From NCBI RefSeq assembly GCF_032854445.1, contig NC_088303.1:22389501-22453500 (forward strand): 64,000 nt of DNA, given 5' to 3'. How positions within the stretch are numbered: position 1 is the first letter of the stretch; every line of letters starts with the position of its first letter. Both the position numbers and the translations under genes were made by a program. A model generated the notes under the pieces. The model saw only the letters and a program-made list of their open reading frames with translations. It did not search any database and was not told the origin of the DNA. The stretch is from Liolophura sinensis (lineage: Eukaryota > Mollusca > Polyplacophora > Chitonida > Chitonidae). Positions 1 to 10,979 of this stretch are shown piece after piece.

Positions 1-1555
1 GTTCCCGGTCCATACCAAAAACTTACATCTGTAGTACAAAGCCGAGCCCTAAATCTTGCGCATTCAGGTAGGTCCAATCCCCGCTTTACAGGCAAGCAGT
101 CATAATCACCCAGGTTGGCTATCCGTATTCTAGCTGGGTTTATGCACTAGGTCTAATCCCTACTTCATATGTGTCTATCGCCACGTTTGACTAGTCCTTT
201 TGTAGACCTCCTCGACCAAAACAGGATCATAAGGAAACCTTATTTTCTCAAATGTGGCTTTATCGACACCAAAAAGGGACCGAAAAACATTTCTAACCTA
301 CCTTTAACATAAAAACCTAAGAAAAATAAGTATTATTTGAAAGAGCGATAACACTTTAGTCTACAAAATCTGAACATATTTAACCTTGGCCCATTTCGGG
401 AGATGGGTGGAAACGGACCTTAAACGGCCACCGTAATTTTGTTTGGATGTTCTTGATAGTTCTATGAATTAAATTTTAATAGCTATGAGATACACCATTC
501 ATTTTAGCCGTTTGTTTGGCTTTAATGTATTTATGAAACTAGATGTCTGTTTACAAGAAGACTAGGCGGCCCTCTTGCACCATCAAATCCAGTGCTTACA
601 CTTTCGATTAGAACTAACAATGTTATAACCAAGTTAGGTTACCTTTACGCACGCGGACGCGCGCGCACACACTAAAAATGGCAACGAAAGCTCAATTGGC
701 ACTGGAATTTAAATGAAAAATAAAACACCAGTTCAGAATTGTGTCGATGGGTTCTTGAAGATGCCAGATTCAGAAGTTTGAAGGCTTTTAGATTCAAATG
801 TTAACAATCCAATATGGCCTGGATCAATGGATATTTGAAACTGAAGTTGTTCAGTGAATCAATCCGGTCTTCTAAAAAAGACCGACTGCAGGGCCGCGAC
901 ACATTTGATGGATACGGCTTCAGGCGTTTCAGGACAACACCTAATAGCTATTGTTTCAGACAAATCACTGGGTTTACCTGAATTGTTTTTTAAAAAAAAA
1001 ATACTAAAGTTAAAATATAATCCGGTATATTCAAGGAATTTTCCTTGAATTTAATTAAAGACAAAGTTCTGTTCTATTGCAGGAATTGATGGCCCAGGGT
1101 GTAATCAGCACTCCTATAGTGGCAAGCAGTGGAATGCAACGTCGGCCATACTGGCATCTTAGACATGGACAGACCCAGGATAGACTTGGGGAGTCTTGTT
1201 TCACTTTGAAAACCTGTTTGTAAATGGTGTGGAGCTGAAGCCTGATGCATATATACTACATTTTCTTCACCTAAGTTGAAGTACACTGGTTTCGAATCCG
1301 CAATGTTCAGATTTACTCATTTGAACATTCCATGTACTTTTAGTACCAAATTGCCATCGTATATGGTGTATACCCTGTAGGTGAGGAAGGTGGTCTTCAA
1401 TACAAGAACTTCCGGTAGTTCTGGTACCCATGCAGACATGGTTCAGTGGAACACGAATTATACACAAGTAAAGACAAAGAAATTGAAGTTTCATGGAAAA
1501 TTTAATAGTGCAATAACGAGAAAACACTAAATGGCAGATGTAACCAAAAAGAAAA
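1..1555. other. non-coding flank downstream of the ZP-domain gene
   Basis: AT-rich sequence 3' of the ZP-domain gene, probably including its 3' UTR. An antisense-side open frame at 1074-1286 and another running through 1267-1617 have no recognisable domain and no coherent splice structure. A short alternating GC/AC purine-pyrimidine run sits near 655-672. I see no gene here. Confidence 0.4.
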
Positions 1556-4176
1556 TTAACGAGTTTTAAATTTCCCGGATTTGGCAAATATGGATGGCTG
1601 CCCCAGAACTGCTGCAATGAACAAATACATGTATATGTATAAAGTGCGATTGTGGATAATGTTAATTATGGCAAAAAAGTGGAAATTTTAAAGTTATGCA
1701 TATAAAAAAGGAGAAATGTGAAAAATAAAAATAGGTTGTTTCATGGTAGACTTCATTTTGTCTGAAATGGACTTACTTTGAAGTGAACGTCTACGCCGTG
1801 CCGATGTTTCAACAGTACACGAATCCTTAAAGAAAAATACAAATGGGATTCCATGTTAAAGCCTTAAGCATTAAGGAAATAAAAACATTTTCGATAACTT
1901 AATAAATTAACTTTCCTGTATTCATGTAACATACAAAAAGTGCAAGAGAGGGTATGTTCGAAAATATAGAACCGGAGTAAAATCCACATGGTTGGATACC
2001 AGAATAACCTGTTCATATATTTGAGACGTCACCTGTACACACTAAAAATTTATTCGATAAAGCTTTTACATAAATGAACTGGTTGAAACGACATGGGAAG
2101 GAGTGAAAATGCTATCTTACTCCATTACAAGTCTCTTCGCACTGTGTAAACCTGCACTCAAATTCGATGGTGTCTCTGCCGCCGGCTAGCTTGAAGGCTT
2201 CAAAGTATGGGCTCAATACCACATTTCCCGTAGTTTCGAAACCGTCACTTTTCTTGAAGACCAGTCCATCACCACATCTGAAAATAAATCGTGGACGATT
2301 AACTTCCCGAAGTTAAATCGAGAGTGCATTTTCAGAATTCAGTTCTGTCAATCAGAGCGTATGCAAAAAAAAGTCTTGTAAACAGGAAGGAATGTATTCT
2401 TGCCTTGTATGCAATACTGTGAAAATCATTACTTCATTTAATTATTTTTCCCTCCCCCACAATCGTGAGGTACACTCGTGGTAATTACCCAGCTCTTAAT
2501 ATGTAGTATCTGCTAACTCCGTTCTGTGCTGCACAGCTCAATGCCCTAAATGCTATGATGGAACCTGGAAAGTTAAAATATGAAAAACGATTTAAGTCAT
2601 TAACAGGTTAACAGATCTGCGTGCTTTCTAGGAGATTTCCATTTCAAATATCCAGGCATGAGGAAAATAGCGCATACAGAGTCCTATGGATACTATTCGT
2701 ATCTACTTAATTTCCATACATAGCATAGCCATCAGTTACCCTTAGGTGACCAGCGTAAACCACCATCCTTTGCTAAATGTGAATAACTTGCCGACCTGGA
2801 AAAACAAAAAAAAAAACAAAACAAAAAAAGTGGAGTTTTGATGACGCACTGCACAAGACAATCACCAAGACCTTGCTAACAGCGATTCGACAAATTCCCG
2901 GCCTGAAAACCAGGTTTGAACTCACAGCTGTGCCTCACTTAAACTGAAAGCCCTGTGTTCTAATCTGAAGTTCTATTATAGGATTTGTCCAAATATAGAC
3001 GTTTTGTGGTTGAGATTATAAACCTGTAAGTTGCATGATCAGAAATGTGCCATAAAATGTATATTACCAGATGTATCTTCTGCCATCAGACGGATCTTCC
3101 TGCCGATGGAAATATGGTCACTGGTGATTTCATTGCCCAGTACATCAACGACCTTTAACCGGAAATCGGCTGAGGAATTGCCACCGAGCAGACTCTGGGC
3201 TTCCCAGGGTGCCAAATACCTAATAAAAAAAACAAGAAACAAGTCTAAAAAGGGACATATGGGACACTAAAAATAAATTGTTAATTTTTAATCACACATA
3301 TATACATATATACATATATACACATACACACAGCCATTTCTGCAGCCATTTCGACGTCGGCATATTAAAATGTCTGTCAATCTTGATTCTGAGTAGTACC
3401 ATGGAGATAGTTTATGGTTTCAGTCGACAAAACTGAGCTTAGATTTAAAATGGGCTGGATCACTGAGTTGTTCAACACGAGGGGGAGAACATTCCCAACT
3501 CTAACAGTGCGAGGGAAGAATGAATTTCTGAACTGTTCTGTTCGGCAGAAGAAAGGGGTAATTGCTCCAACAGAGCGCAACGGATAGGGATTTCTATTAC
3601 AAAAAAAATCTGGATAAGACCATATTAAGATTATCAACCTTAAGATTCTATTACACTAACAAGATATGTTTAATATGACTATTCTGTTATAAACAATACA
3701 GTCTAGAATCACTGTCTCAGTTTAAGATGAAGATTTTATGAGTTCACCAGTTGCGGTGTATCATTTGCTCAATGGGGAAAGCGTGTACTTTCTTCATTGC
3801 TTAAATATGTGGACAGATTTTTTTGTGTGGAAAAACAATTATCTTGAGGGGCTAAATTTGCCACCCTTGACGTCCATGCCACTAATAAGACAGACTCGAT
3901 TTTGTACATATACGAATGCATGGGTTTTCGTCTACTCACCAGTCTCCAATGGTTTCCGATTCGGACATTGCGTCACCATGGTCATCATAGGCACAGGTAA
4001 TGGTGTGAATCTTCCGTTGTTGGACAATCTGGCTGATGCGCTCACCCCAGCCGACTTCACGTCCACCGTGTAAGTGTTACTGCCCTTTTTTTTCTAAATA
4101 TAAAATAAAATTATATATATAATATGAAGTTGGCTGTTGTCGTCGTAAACTGGTTTGGAAAAAAAACATCTAAACC

Positions 4177-4226
<50 letters not shown>

Positions 4227-5288
4227 CCCACTTAGAACTGAACGTACGTAAAACTGGCAGACTCCAACATGGGCGGTCACCTGATCAAATGACCCCAGCA
4301 GGGAGAAGTTCACTTCGTTCGTTTCGGCCAGCGGAAGATCGTGGTTCCGGCACCTTGCCATGGCGAAGGCCGGCACGTCGGTGGTCAGATGTAGAGTCGG
4401 AGCGCTTGTATTCTTTGACGGACACTGAGCAAACACTGAAAAAATACAATACAAATAGGAGTTTCGTGAAACCAGTTCAGCCGTTTACTAGTTCTATTTT
4501 AGTCAATGACAACTGTTTTGTTTTAGTGCTATTAGACTACATGTAGTTTGAATTGTAGCATTGGATAGAGCTGGGAGTGGGTTAAGGTTGGGAGAAAGTT
4601 GGCGGGTGGATGGGGTCGAATTCAGACAAAGACGTTAAAACTGAAAACTAAAATAGCACGTTAAAACTGGAATTCAAGTAGCCTGCAGTCAAGACGGTAA
4701 TGACAAGAGCTTTAGTCGTTAAAAAAGTACTAGGATGGTGTGGGGGAGGTGTTGGGGGGAGGTGTGGGTGGGTGCGGCTGCTGCTGAGAATTTTTGGAAA
4801 AATGTATAATAATGTAGTTTTACTGGGTACACAAATAGGCAACACTCACGATGAACTATGGGCTCATCCGCCAAACCCATGGACACCTAAGATAAAAATG
4901 GAATTATTAAAAACACCGGTACATACGTCAGGTCCTATAATACTTGTATTAAATATTTAGTACGGATAGGACTTCTAGCTTTCACGCTTCTGGGGTACTA
5001 CATGTTGTCCAATGCACTAGAACGTTTTCTTGGTTTTCCTGTAATTTAACTTTCTTCCACAAGTATACGGCATACAGATTTAGTTTTACATGTGAACATT
5101 TGTCGGAGGCTTGTGGAAAACTGGACTAGCCAGCCAAAGGCGATTTTACACTCTTTTTGAAACGTCCCCATGCCCCGGCCCAAACACCGGTTTAAAAACC
5201 CACCCCTTTAAACTACAATCGACAGTCACGGAGTGAACTCTCCAAGTACACTACTTACCAAACAAAGGAGTGTGAAAGTAACCAACAT
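1556..5288 (-). CDS. secreted zona pellucida (ZP) domain protein, nine exons, possible one-base frameshift in exon 4
   Basis: Exons in order: 5288-5259, 4886-4850, 4435-4228, 4079-3940, 3219-3068, 2564-2489, 2277-2121, 1825-1777, 1611-1556. Exon 1 plus the start of exon 2 give a signal peptide (MLVTFTLLCLVSMGLADE). Exons 3-4 look like a ZP-N half, with cysteines in FAQCP, ARCRN, GVCQF and TCAYDD. Exons 5-7 form a clear ZP-C half: DFRLKVVDVLGNEITSDHIS, SIGRKIRLMAED, ALSCAAQ, AGCGDGLVF, then EAFKLAGGRDTIEFECRF and CEETC. Exon 8 carries SCTVETSARRRRSL, a consensus furin site as in many ZP polymers, followed by a short tail. Phases match throughout except at exon 3/4: the natural acceptor at 4079 needs one extra base near 4057-4062 (301 residues); using a weaker donor at 4231 and acceptor at 4055 avoids this (291 residues). 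ZP proteins polymerise extracellularly; the specific role here is unknown. Exon 9 is the least certain. Confidence 0.82.
4181..4220. repeat. (AT)n microsatellite in ZP gene intron 3
   Basis: A run of A followed by about 17 AT dinucleotides, ending just beyond the exon 3 donor of the minus-strand ZP-domain gene. Its closeness to the splice donor makes assembly or read errors here plausible, relevant to the exon 3/4 phase problem. Confidence 0.9.
4731..4790 (+). repeat. G-rich tract in ZP gene intron 2
   Basis: Runs of 3-6 G separated by T/A (GGGGGAGGTGTTGGGGGG type) on the plus strand, so C-rich on the transcribed gene's RNA-like strand. Composition would allow a G-quadruplex on the template strand. 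A similar GT/G tract lies at 13236-13285 in the methyltransferase intron. Confidence 0.6.
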
Positions 5289-5639
5289 GCTTGGTTTTTT
5301 GGAACTGCAAATAAACAAAAACGAAAATAAAAATGGATTTTATAGCCGGATAAATTTTGGAAAATGTTAGTTTTACAGAGAATTGCAACAATGTAGCAAC
5401 TGTATACAAGACTTTCGAAATTGCAGAGACTCTCTAATCATCCGCGTGTAGCCACACTTAGTATCGAACTTTTGTAGCTCCTACCCTAGATCCACATCAA
5501 CACCGGCATAGCGTAGAAGAGGGAGAGAGAAGATCCCAAGTGGAAAACAAAAAAGTCGAACATGTCTTATGGATATGCCCAAATCTTTAATTTGTGAAAG
5601 ACGGACTTGAACTTACCTTAAATATCCAGACAACCGAAA

Positions 5640-5830
5640 AAATATAGGACTGGAAATAAAAATAGGACAGAAAAAAACAAAACAGTACAGAAAAACAAAA
5701 TAGGGCAGAGAAAAACAAAATAGGACAAAAAAAGAAAGAAAAGTGAAAATAAATGACAAAATACTACATGAAAAAAGAAAATAAAATAAAACTAAGGAAA
5801 CTGAAAATAAACTTGAACGGAAGAAAACTA
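5640..5830. repeat. A-rich degenerate tandem repeat
   Basis: Roughly 20-bp units of the form AAAAACAAAATAGGACAG recur with substitutions and decay into A/G-rich sequence. It lies about 350-540 bp upstream of the start codon of the ZP-domain gene. Confidence 0.6.
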
Positions 5831-6942
5831 AATCATCTGCAAAATGCAGGGACGTGACCGAGTTTTTATACTATCCACGTGTCGCCTCGTTCTCATTAGT
5901 CCAATCAAAATGGTCAAGTATAATGATGACTAACAAAAAATCGTGGGTTCGTGTAGAACGACACCTCAGTGAAATTGATCTTAATATGAATATAGCAGTA
6001 TGACAGCCAAGAGAGCGATCAGTGTTCCATGCATGTCAACAACTGACACATGAAGCCACTGCTGCCTCCAGTATTAAAACTTTGCATCGTCTTACACGAA
6101 GGAAGGATGTCGACTTCATCATCACTCTGTGCACCGTGTCGGGTTGTAAGAAAATGATTTCAAAACATAATTTCAAGCCAGACGAATTAAAAACTCTTTC
6201 ACAGTAAATATTTATTATACATCTGCGAAGTAATTTATGTGGTGTACTTTATTCTCTAATAACAGAAATATTATTATTTCTATATATTTTGTGTATAGGT
6301 TGTATTCATGCACACATATGGCTATTCCGGGAGCATGTGTGAAAATATATTCCGAAGTCAGAAATCTGAGATTGTCTTAAGTTACACAACCTTAGAGTTC
6401 AGGATATACAGAATTCTGCTGTTATCATCTACCGTTTTACTGTTGCCATTAAAATTTATACTTGCACTCCTGCATTTACGATCACAGAAAACTTTAGCTA
6501 ACAACTTAGTATTTGTGGGTTAGCAAAGCGTGTTGGTAAATAAAATGAATGAATGGTTAAATAAGGTGGCTTATTAGTGCCATACAATTTCATTTGCTCT
6601 GTGTTTTAAAACGATTGATGTACTCAAGAATATTACACCAGCATCATGGTGGGAGGAGGCTTTGAACTCACAACGACTGCATTGGTGGAAGCAAGCATGC
6701 TAAAAGTTCGGTCACGAAGGTTCCCTGCTGTTTCATGTGAATTCTTTCTATGTTTTCTATATATATTTATTAGGCTTATCAAATAGTGTATTAGTAAAGC
6801 TTGCCAGTACATTTGAACATACTCTTTTTATACAGAAATTGATTTTTTCAGTAAGAACAAGATTCTTTACAAAATAAGGCTTTTTTTTTACAAGAAAATA
6901 TATTTTTTGTCACTTGTTTCACATAACATTATGCAGTTGAAA

Positions 6943-7076
6943 TTATTTCCACCGAGGTGCAAACTTATTTTTATCACGGTAGAAACTACTTTTACCGCGG
7001 TAGAAACTATTTTCACCGAGGTGGAAATAATCAACCGTGGAGAAAATTATTTCCACCACGGTGAAAATATTTCCAT
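6943..7076. repeat. cluster of short near-palindromes (CACCG-NGGTG type)
   Basis: Six imperfect units built around ACCGAGGT, TCACGGTA, ACCGCGGT, ACCGAGGT, ACCGTGG and ACCACGGT, each flanked by TTTC/GAAA so that most units are self-complementary. They are spaced about 20-30 bp. Flanking sequence on both sides is rich in related TTTCAC/GTGAAA words. No coding potential. It may be the core of a foldback-type element or a regulatory cluster. Confidence 0.6.
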
Positions 7077-7259
7077 ATGAAAAAATACTTTCCGTGTGAA
7101 ACAAAACTTCTGTGAAAGAAAGTAATTTTCTGTATAAAACAATGATTTCTCTGAATATTGATTGACAACCTTTCCCTATAAACCATTTATGAAATGCAAT
7201 GTCATACTAACACATACATGTATGTGTAGAAACATGCAAAACTACTAATGGTTAGAAGT

Positions 7260-7530
7260 CGGGAGTCGGGTGATACCAAAGATTTAAAAAATGATACTTG
7301 TTGCCGCGTGGAGCTCAGAAATGGGATGTTAGCGCAAGGAAACAGGACTGCATGCTTCACCCGATGTCATTATATGATGTGATTGGGTGGGGTGTCATGT
7401 CTGGTGTCTTCGGCACGATACTTCAGTGGCGGCAGCACTTTGGCGGCATGCACTCACACTGTCACAAGAATACACAATACATATGCACATATGTTCAAAA
7501 GCGTGAAAAATTGATAAGTACTACGCAAAA
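7260..7530 (+). mobile_element. SINE family 3 copy
   Basis: Shares with 59825-60110 the order ATACCAAAGA, GGTACTT-type motif, GCAAGGAAAC, GGTGTCTTCG, GATACTTCAGTGG and CAGCACTTTGGCGGCATG. The tRNA-like head is missing or eroded in this copy. The same family is seen in reverse at 39735, 49945 and 51920. Confidence 0.6.
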
Positions 7531-7634
7531 ACCCTATCACAGGCATATGCATTTGAAAACAACTTTATAATGGTTGTAATTTATTTCTTTCATTCATGTT
7601 TCACGTCAAGAATTTTTAATTTTATAAGATGGCG

Positions 7635-7790
7635 GTCAGTTTTTAGGAAACCGAAATGACCTGGTGAAACCTGGGATCTTTGTCAATTCACTTACGACAT
7701 TCGTCATCTGTGGCGAACTGATATACACACCACCATATTGGTAAAAGACGAGTGATTTTAACCGAACGTTAGCTTGTGCACTTCAACCAC
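7635..7790 (-). mobile_element. SINE family 2 fragment
   Basis: Reverse-oriented relic matching the family 2 body: a CACCACCATATTGG motif (mate of the family's ATGGTGTGC segment) and GATGGCGGTCAG near the 3' side. Head not preserved. Confidence 0.45.
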
Positions 7791-8902
7791 CACTTATTAT
7801 CAACAAGGCTTTACGAACATTAGTGCGGGGGATTCTGCAAATTCCCATAAGGCTGGTCCAGTAGCGGTGGTAGACCGGATGTTCAGAATGTTCGTTCGAA
7901 CTTTTTTTTATTATACTCGGAAGCCTCTGCTAAAATATTTAACTTCCTTTAACCAAATCCGTCTGACAATGGAATAGTACGCATGCGCCAGAATGTGCCT
8001 GAAAAGAAACAACAGGAACTCAGCACTGTCGGACAATTGGTGGTAATAGTTGTGTTGCTGTTGTTGTATTTGTTTGCTTGGGGGTTAACACAGCTTTTAC
8101 ATTACCTTTGTTATTTCATGACATTGTAGCGAGCTACTTCCCGTTCAGACACATTTTTCTTTTTTATTTACTTAATTGTTCTTTAACGCTATATTCAAGA
8201 ATATTTCACTTTAACGATGGTGATCAGCTTTTTAGGTGGAGGAGGTTGGATTACTCGTGGTAGACCACCGACCTTTGACGAACTCCGTCACATGTGACAT
8301 ACAGACATGAACACTATTTTGATGAGACAGCCAGCGGCTTCACGAGCGTCGTCTAGCGCGTTCAGTCACCATGCTTCCCGACTTACTTATATTGCGGTTC
8401 TCCTGTAAATGTTTATTAAATGTTACATGACAACAAATCACTTTGAGTAATTCTGGACACGTGGCGTCTGATACATCGCTATTGACATCACTGCATTTCC
8501 TTTGACCTAGTTTTACTTAAAGCCATATACAGGATCGTTTCAATATCGTTGAATCAATATTTAGTCTGAAACCCAACGTCACCATGGACGGATCGATTGA
8601 TTTAGCCATTGTCATAACACTTTCAAGTCTAACGATAGGGCAGAAAAAGCGTGGAAGGTGAACGAAACGGTGATTTATCCAGCATGAAAAATTTGGCCAC
8701 ACCAGCCTACTTCGGGAAATTCGACAAAACCGACCAACAGATTATAAAATCTATTTTGGTCTACTATAGCCTTACGATTTGATAATTCATATAAGCAGCG
8801 TAGCTCACGGTGTGGTTCAGTACCTTGTGATCTTGTGGGTAAGGCGTGAATTCTGGTGTTATGATGTATTTATTTATATATTGATTTATTTGTTTGTTTG
8901 AA

Positions 8903-9205
8903 ACGGGTCGTGGTCTGTTGGTTAGAGATGCCTTTCAATGTGCCAGAAAACACGAGGAGCGGGTTCAAAACCGGCCTTGAATAGGGAGTTTGTAGATTCT
9001 CACGTCTTAGCACCAATAAGAGGTCGACGACGCTCGTGTGGCAATTTGAACAGTCTAATGTTTCTGGAAGAACACCTGTCTTCCATAAATATGGTGTGCA
9101 TATTGACGTCATATATGGGAAAGTTTGTCTGTGACGTGACCAAGTTCTGTGGTTTATCCCGGGCTCTCCGGTTTCTTGAGTACTGCGTTAAACAACAACC
9201 GAATA
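8903..9205 (+). mobile_element. SINE family 2, tRNA-like head preserved
   Basis: The left end has a box A-like GTGGTCTGTTGGTTAGAGA and a box B-like GCGGGTTCAAAACCGG, typical of a tRNA-derived RNA polymerase III promoter. The body runs through CTTCCATAAATATGGTGTGC and ends in TCCCGGGCTCTCCGGTTTC and a GAGTACTGCGTTAAACAAC tail resembling the tail of family 1. A reverse fragment of family 1 abuts at 9208-9266. Confidence 0.7.
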
Positions 9206-10979
9206 TATTAGTTTTTTATTGTTTTACGCCAAGCTCAAGAATTTTTCACTTATACGATGGCAGTATAAGATTTTGTGGAAAACTACGTGTCTATAAATAT
9301 GACAGTACGAGTCTGCACATAAGTTATACCAGGTTGTTACGTGGGTATATGGCTTGATATTTTGTCTCGAAAATCAATATTTCCATTCGCTCGAATTTAT
9401 GTGAATGAAACGACAAATCGGACGACTTTTATTGAATTAATACCGGTATTTCGACCGACGCTTGCTGTGTTCTCACAGACTCACTTATTCACTGACGTTT
9501 CGCCGCTGACAGACCGTCGTCACAGCACACCCGATGAGGAGAACTCTACTGGGGACCTTGGTTGAGCGAAGAGAAAAATACTAGACTTAGACAAACTGCA
9601 GGTTAGTCGTTTTCTATTAAATTTGGAAGGGTGTGCAATTTAATTGTTTCAAAAGATCTTACCGGCATTTTTTCCACGTGAACTGTCGTGAAAAGGAAGG
9701 CAAGAAAAGTTGTTGACTCGTACATTGTCGACCTGCGTTGCTGCCTGCGAGCTTGTGCCTTATTAATTCCTCAGGTATATAGAAAAAATATCCTCGGCGA
9801 GTACGGTAACTTATCCAAGGCGGATTGACCAATTGCAAGTCTAGAATTTCCTCTGAATTGTGATAAGTATATATAAATGCCATAATTCTTCAACGTTTTC
9901 CACCGCCTCTGCGCCCAGTATTTTGAAGCATTCTGAGAGAACTATAGGGTGTATAGAAATAATTTGCTCAGTTTTATGAAGCTTGCATCTTTAGTGACAT
10001 AAAAAAGTCATTTTAGCGTCAATTTCGTATGTATGAATAAATTTCACTGAAAAAAGTGTGCTAGAGCGTGAAAAGGTTGAACTTTTCAAAAGAGAATAGA
10101 ATACCAGTAGGATCGTTGTAGAACTTACATATTTCATTCCAGGGAAAAGCACGTGCACAGATTTCATCTACGGTGGGTGAACCGTACGAAAAGCCAGTCA
10201 GTCGAACTTCAAACCCAGTTTTAAGTAATAACCTTTGTCTGGTGAATAGCCAATTGCAGGGTCAAATAACACCAATCAATTATATCTAAACAGCAATAGA
10301 AAGGTGTTAAACGTTTTTAACAATCAACGTACGATGTTCATCACGACGAACTCAAACACGCTTTTCACCCAGAATCATACATACGTGTACATACACAATG
10401 CATATGGTTTTGCTTAATTGTACAGTGTTCCTTGTGAATCATTTGTTACGCCAAATTGTGTGACAATATTTCATCAGGAATAATTATGTATTTTCAAATT
10501 CACCTTGCAGGAAATGTGAATGGGGTCTTTTATCACCTTTAACTTTTTCTTCGTTGTTCTCTAGGTCTACATGCAGATATGTAAACCGAAATGCACCTTT
10601 AATTCCAGCTGTCTGAGTCAAGTTTTCATTTTTATAAAATTGTCTTTGGACAATAACATAAAAGTTTTCTGTCGGCTATGGAGTATGTTGGCGTGACGGA
10701 GACATGTTCAAACATGTGGTACATAAGCAAGTACACGATCGTATGGTATCCGGTAAACAAAACGAATTTCGTTGATCCTGGTCCTAGCAGGCTGGAGTGC
10801 TGTTCAACAGCTGTGACCGTCACGGTGTGGAGCGTTGTGTCGTGCACAGGTTTCACAACTGAGAGACGTCGGGCTAGTAGCTATATAGAAATGAGCGCAT
10901 GAGAAGCATTCATTCCAACTGGATTATTCCTAATCACTCTTAAGATAAAATCGAGGCTAAATTTTGCGAAGAGACCAAG

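Larger units (their letters stand above)
5289..10979. other. intergenic region between the ZP gene and the methyltransferase gene
   Basis: Divergent intergenic spacer of about 5.7 kb. It holds an A-rich tandem stretch (5640-5830), a TATAAAAA-like motif on the minus strand near 5863-5870 that could belong to the ZP gene, a palindrome cluster (6943-7076) and several SINE relics listed separately. Sequence near 9460-9545 resembles eroded retroelement sequence, but I could not assign it. No credible exon was seen. Confidence 0.5.

Noticed and set aside
1074..1617. Overlapping minus-strand open frames just downstream of the ZP gene
   Set aside because: No hydrophobic segment, no domain and no phase-compatible splice structure apart from the short last exon used for the ZP gene.
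9341..9565. Plus-strand frame with TDVSPLTDRRHSTPDEE, possibly a retroelement end
   Set aside because: Resembles sequence often seen near retroelement ends, but I could not find a reverse transcriptase or other domain nearby.
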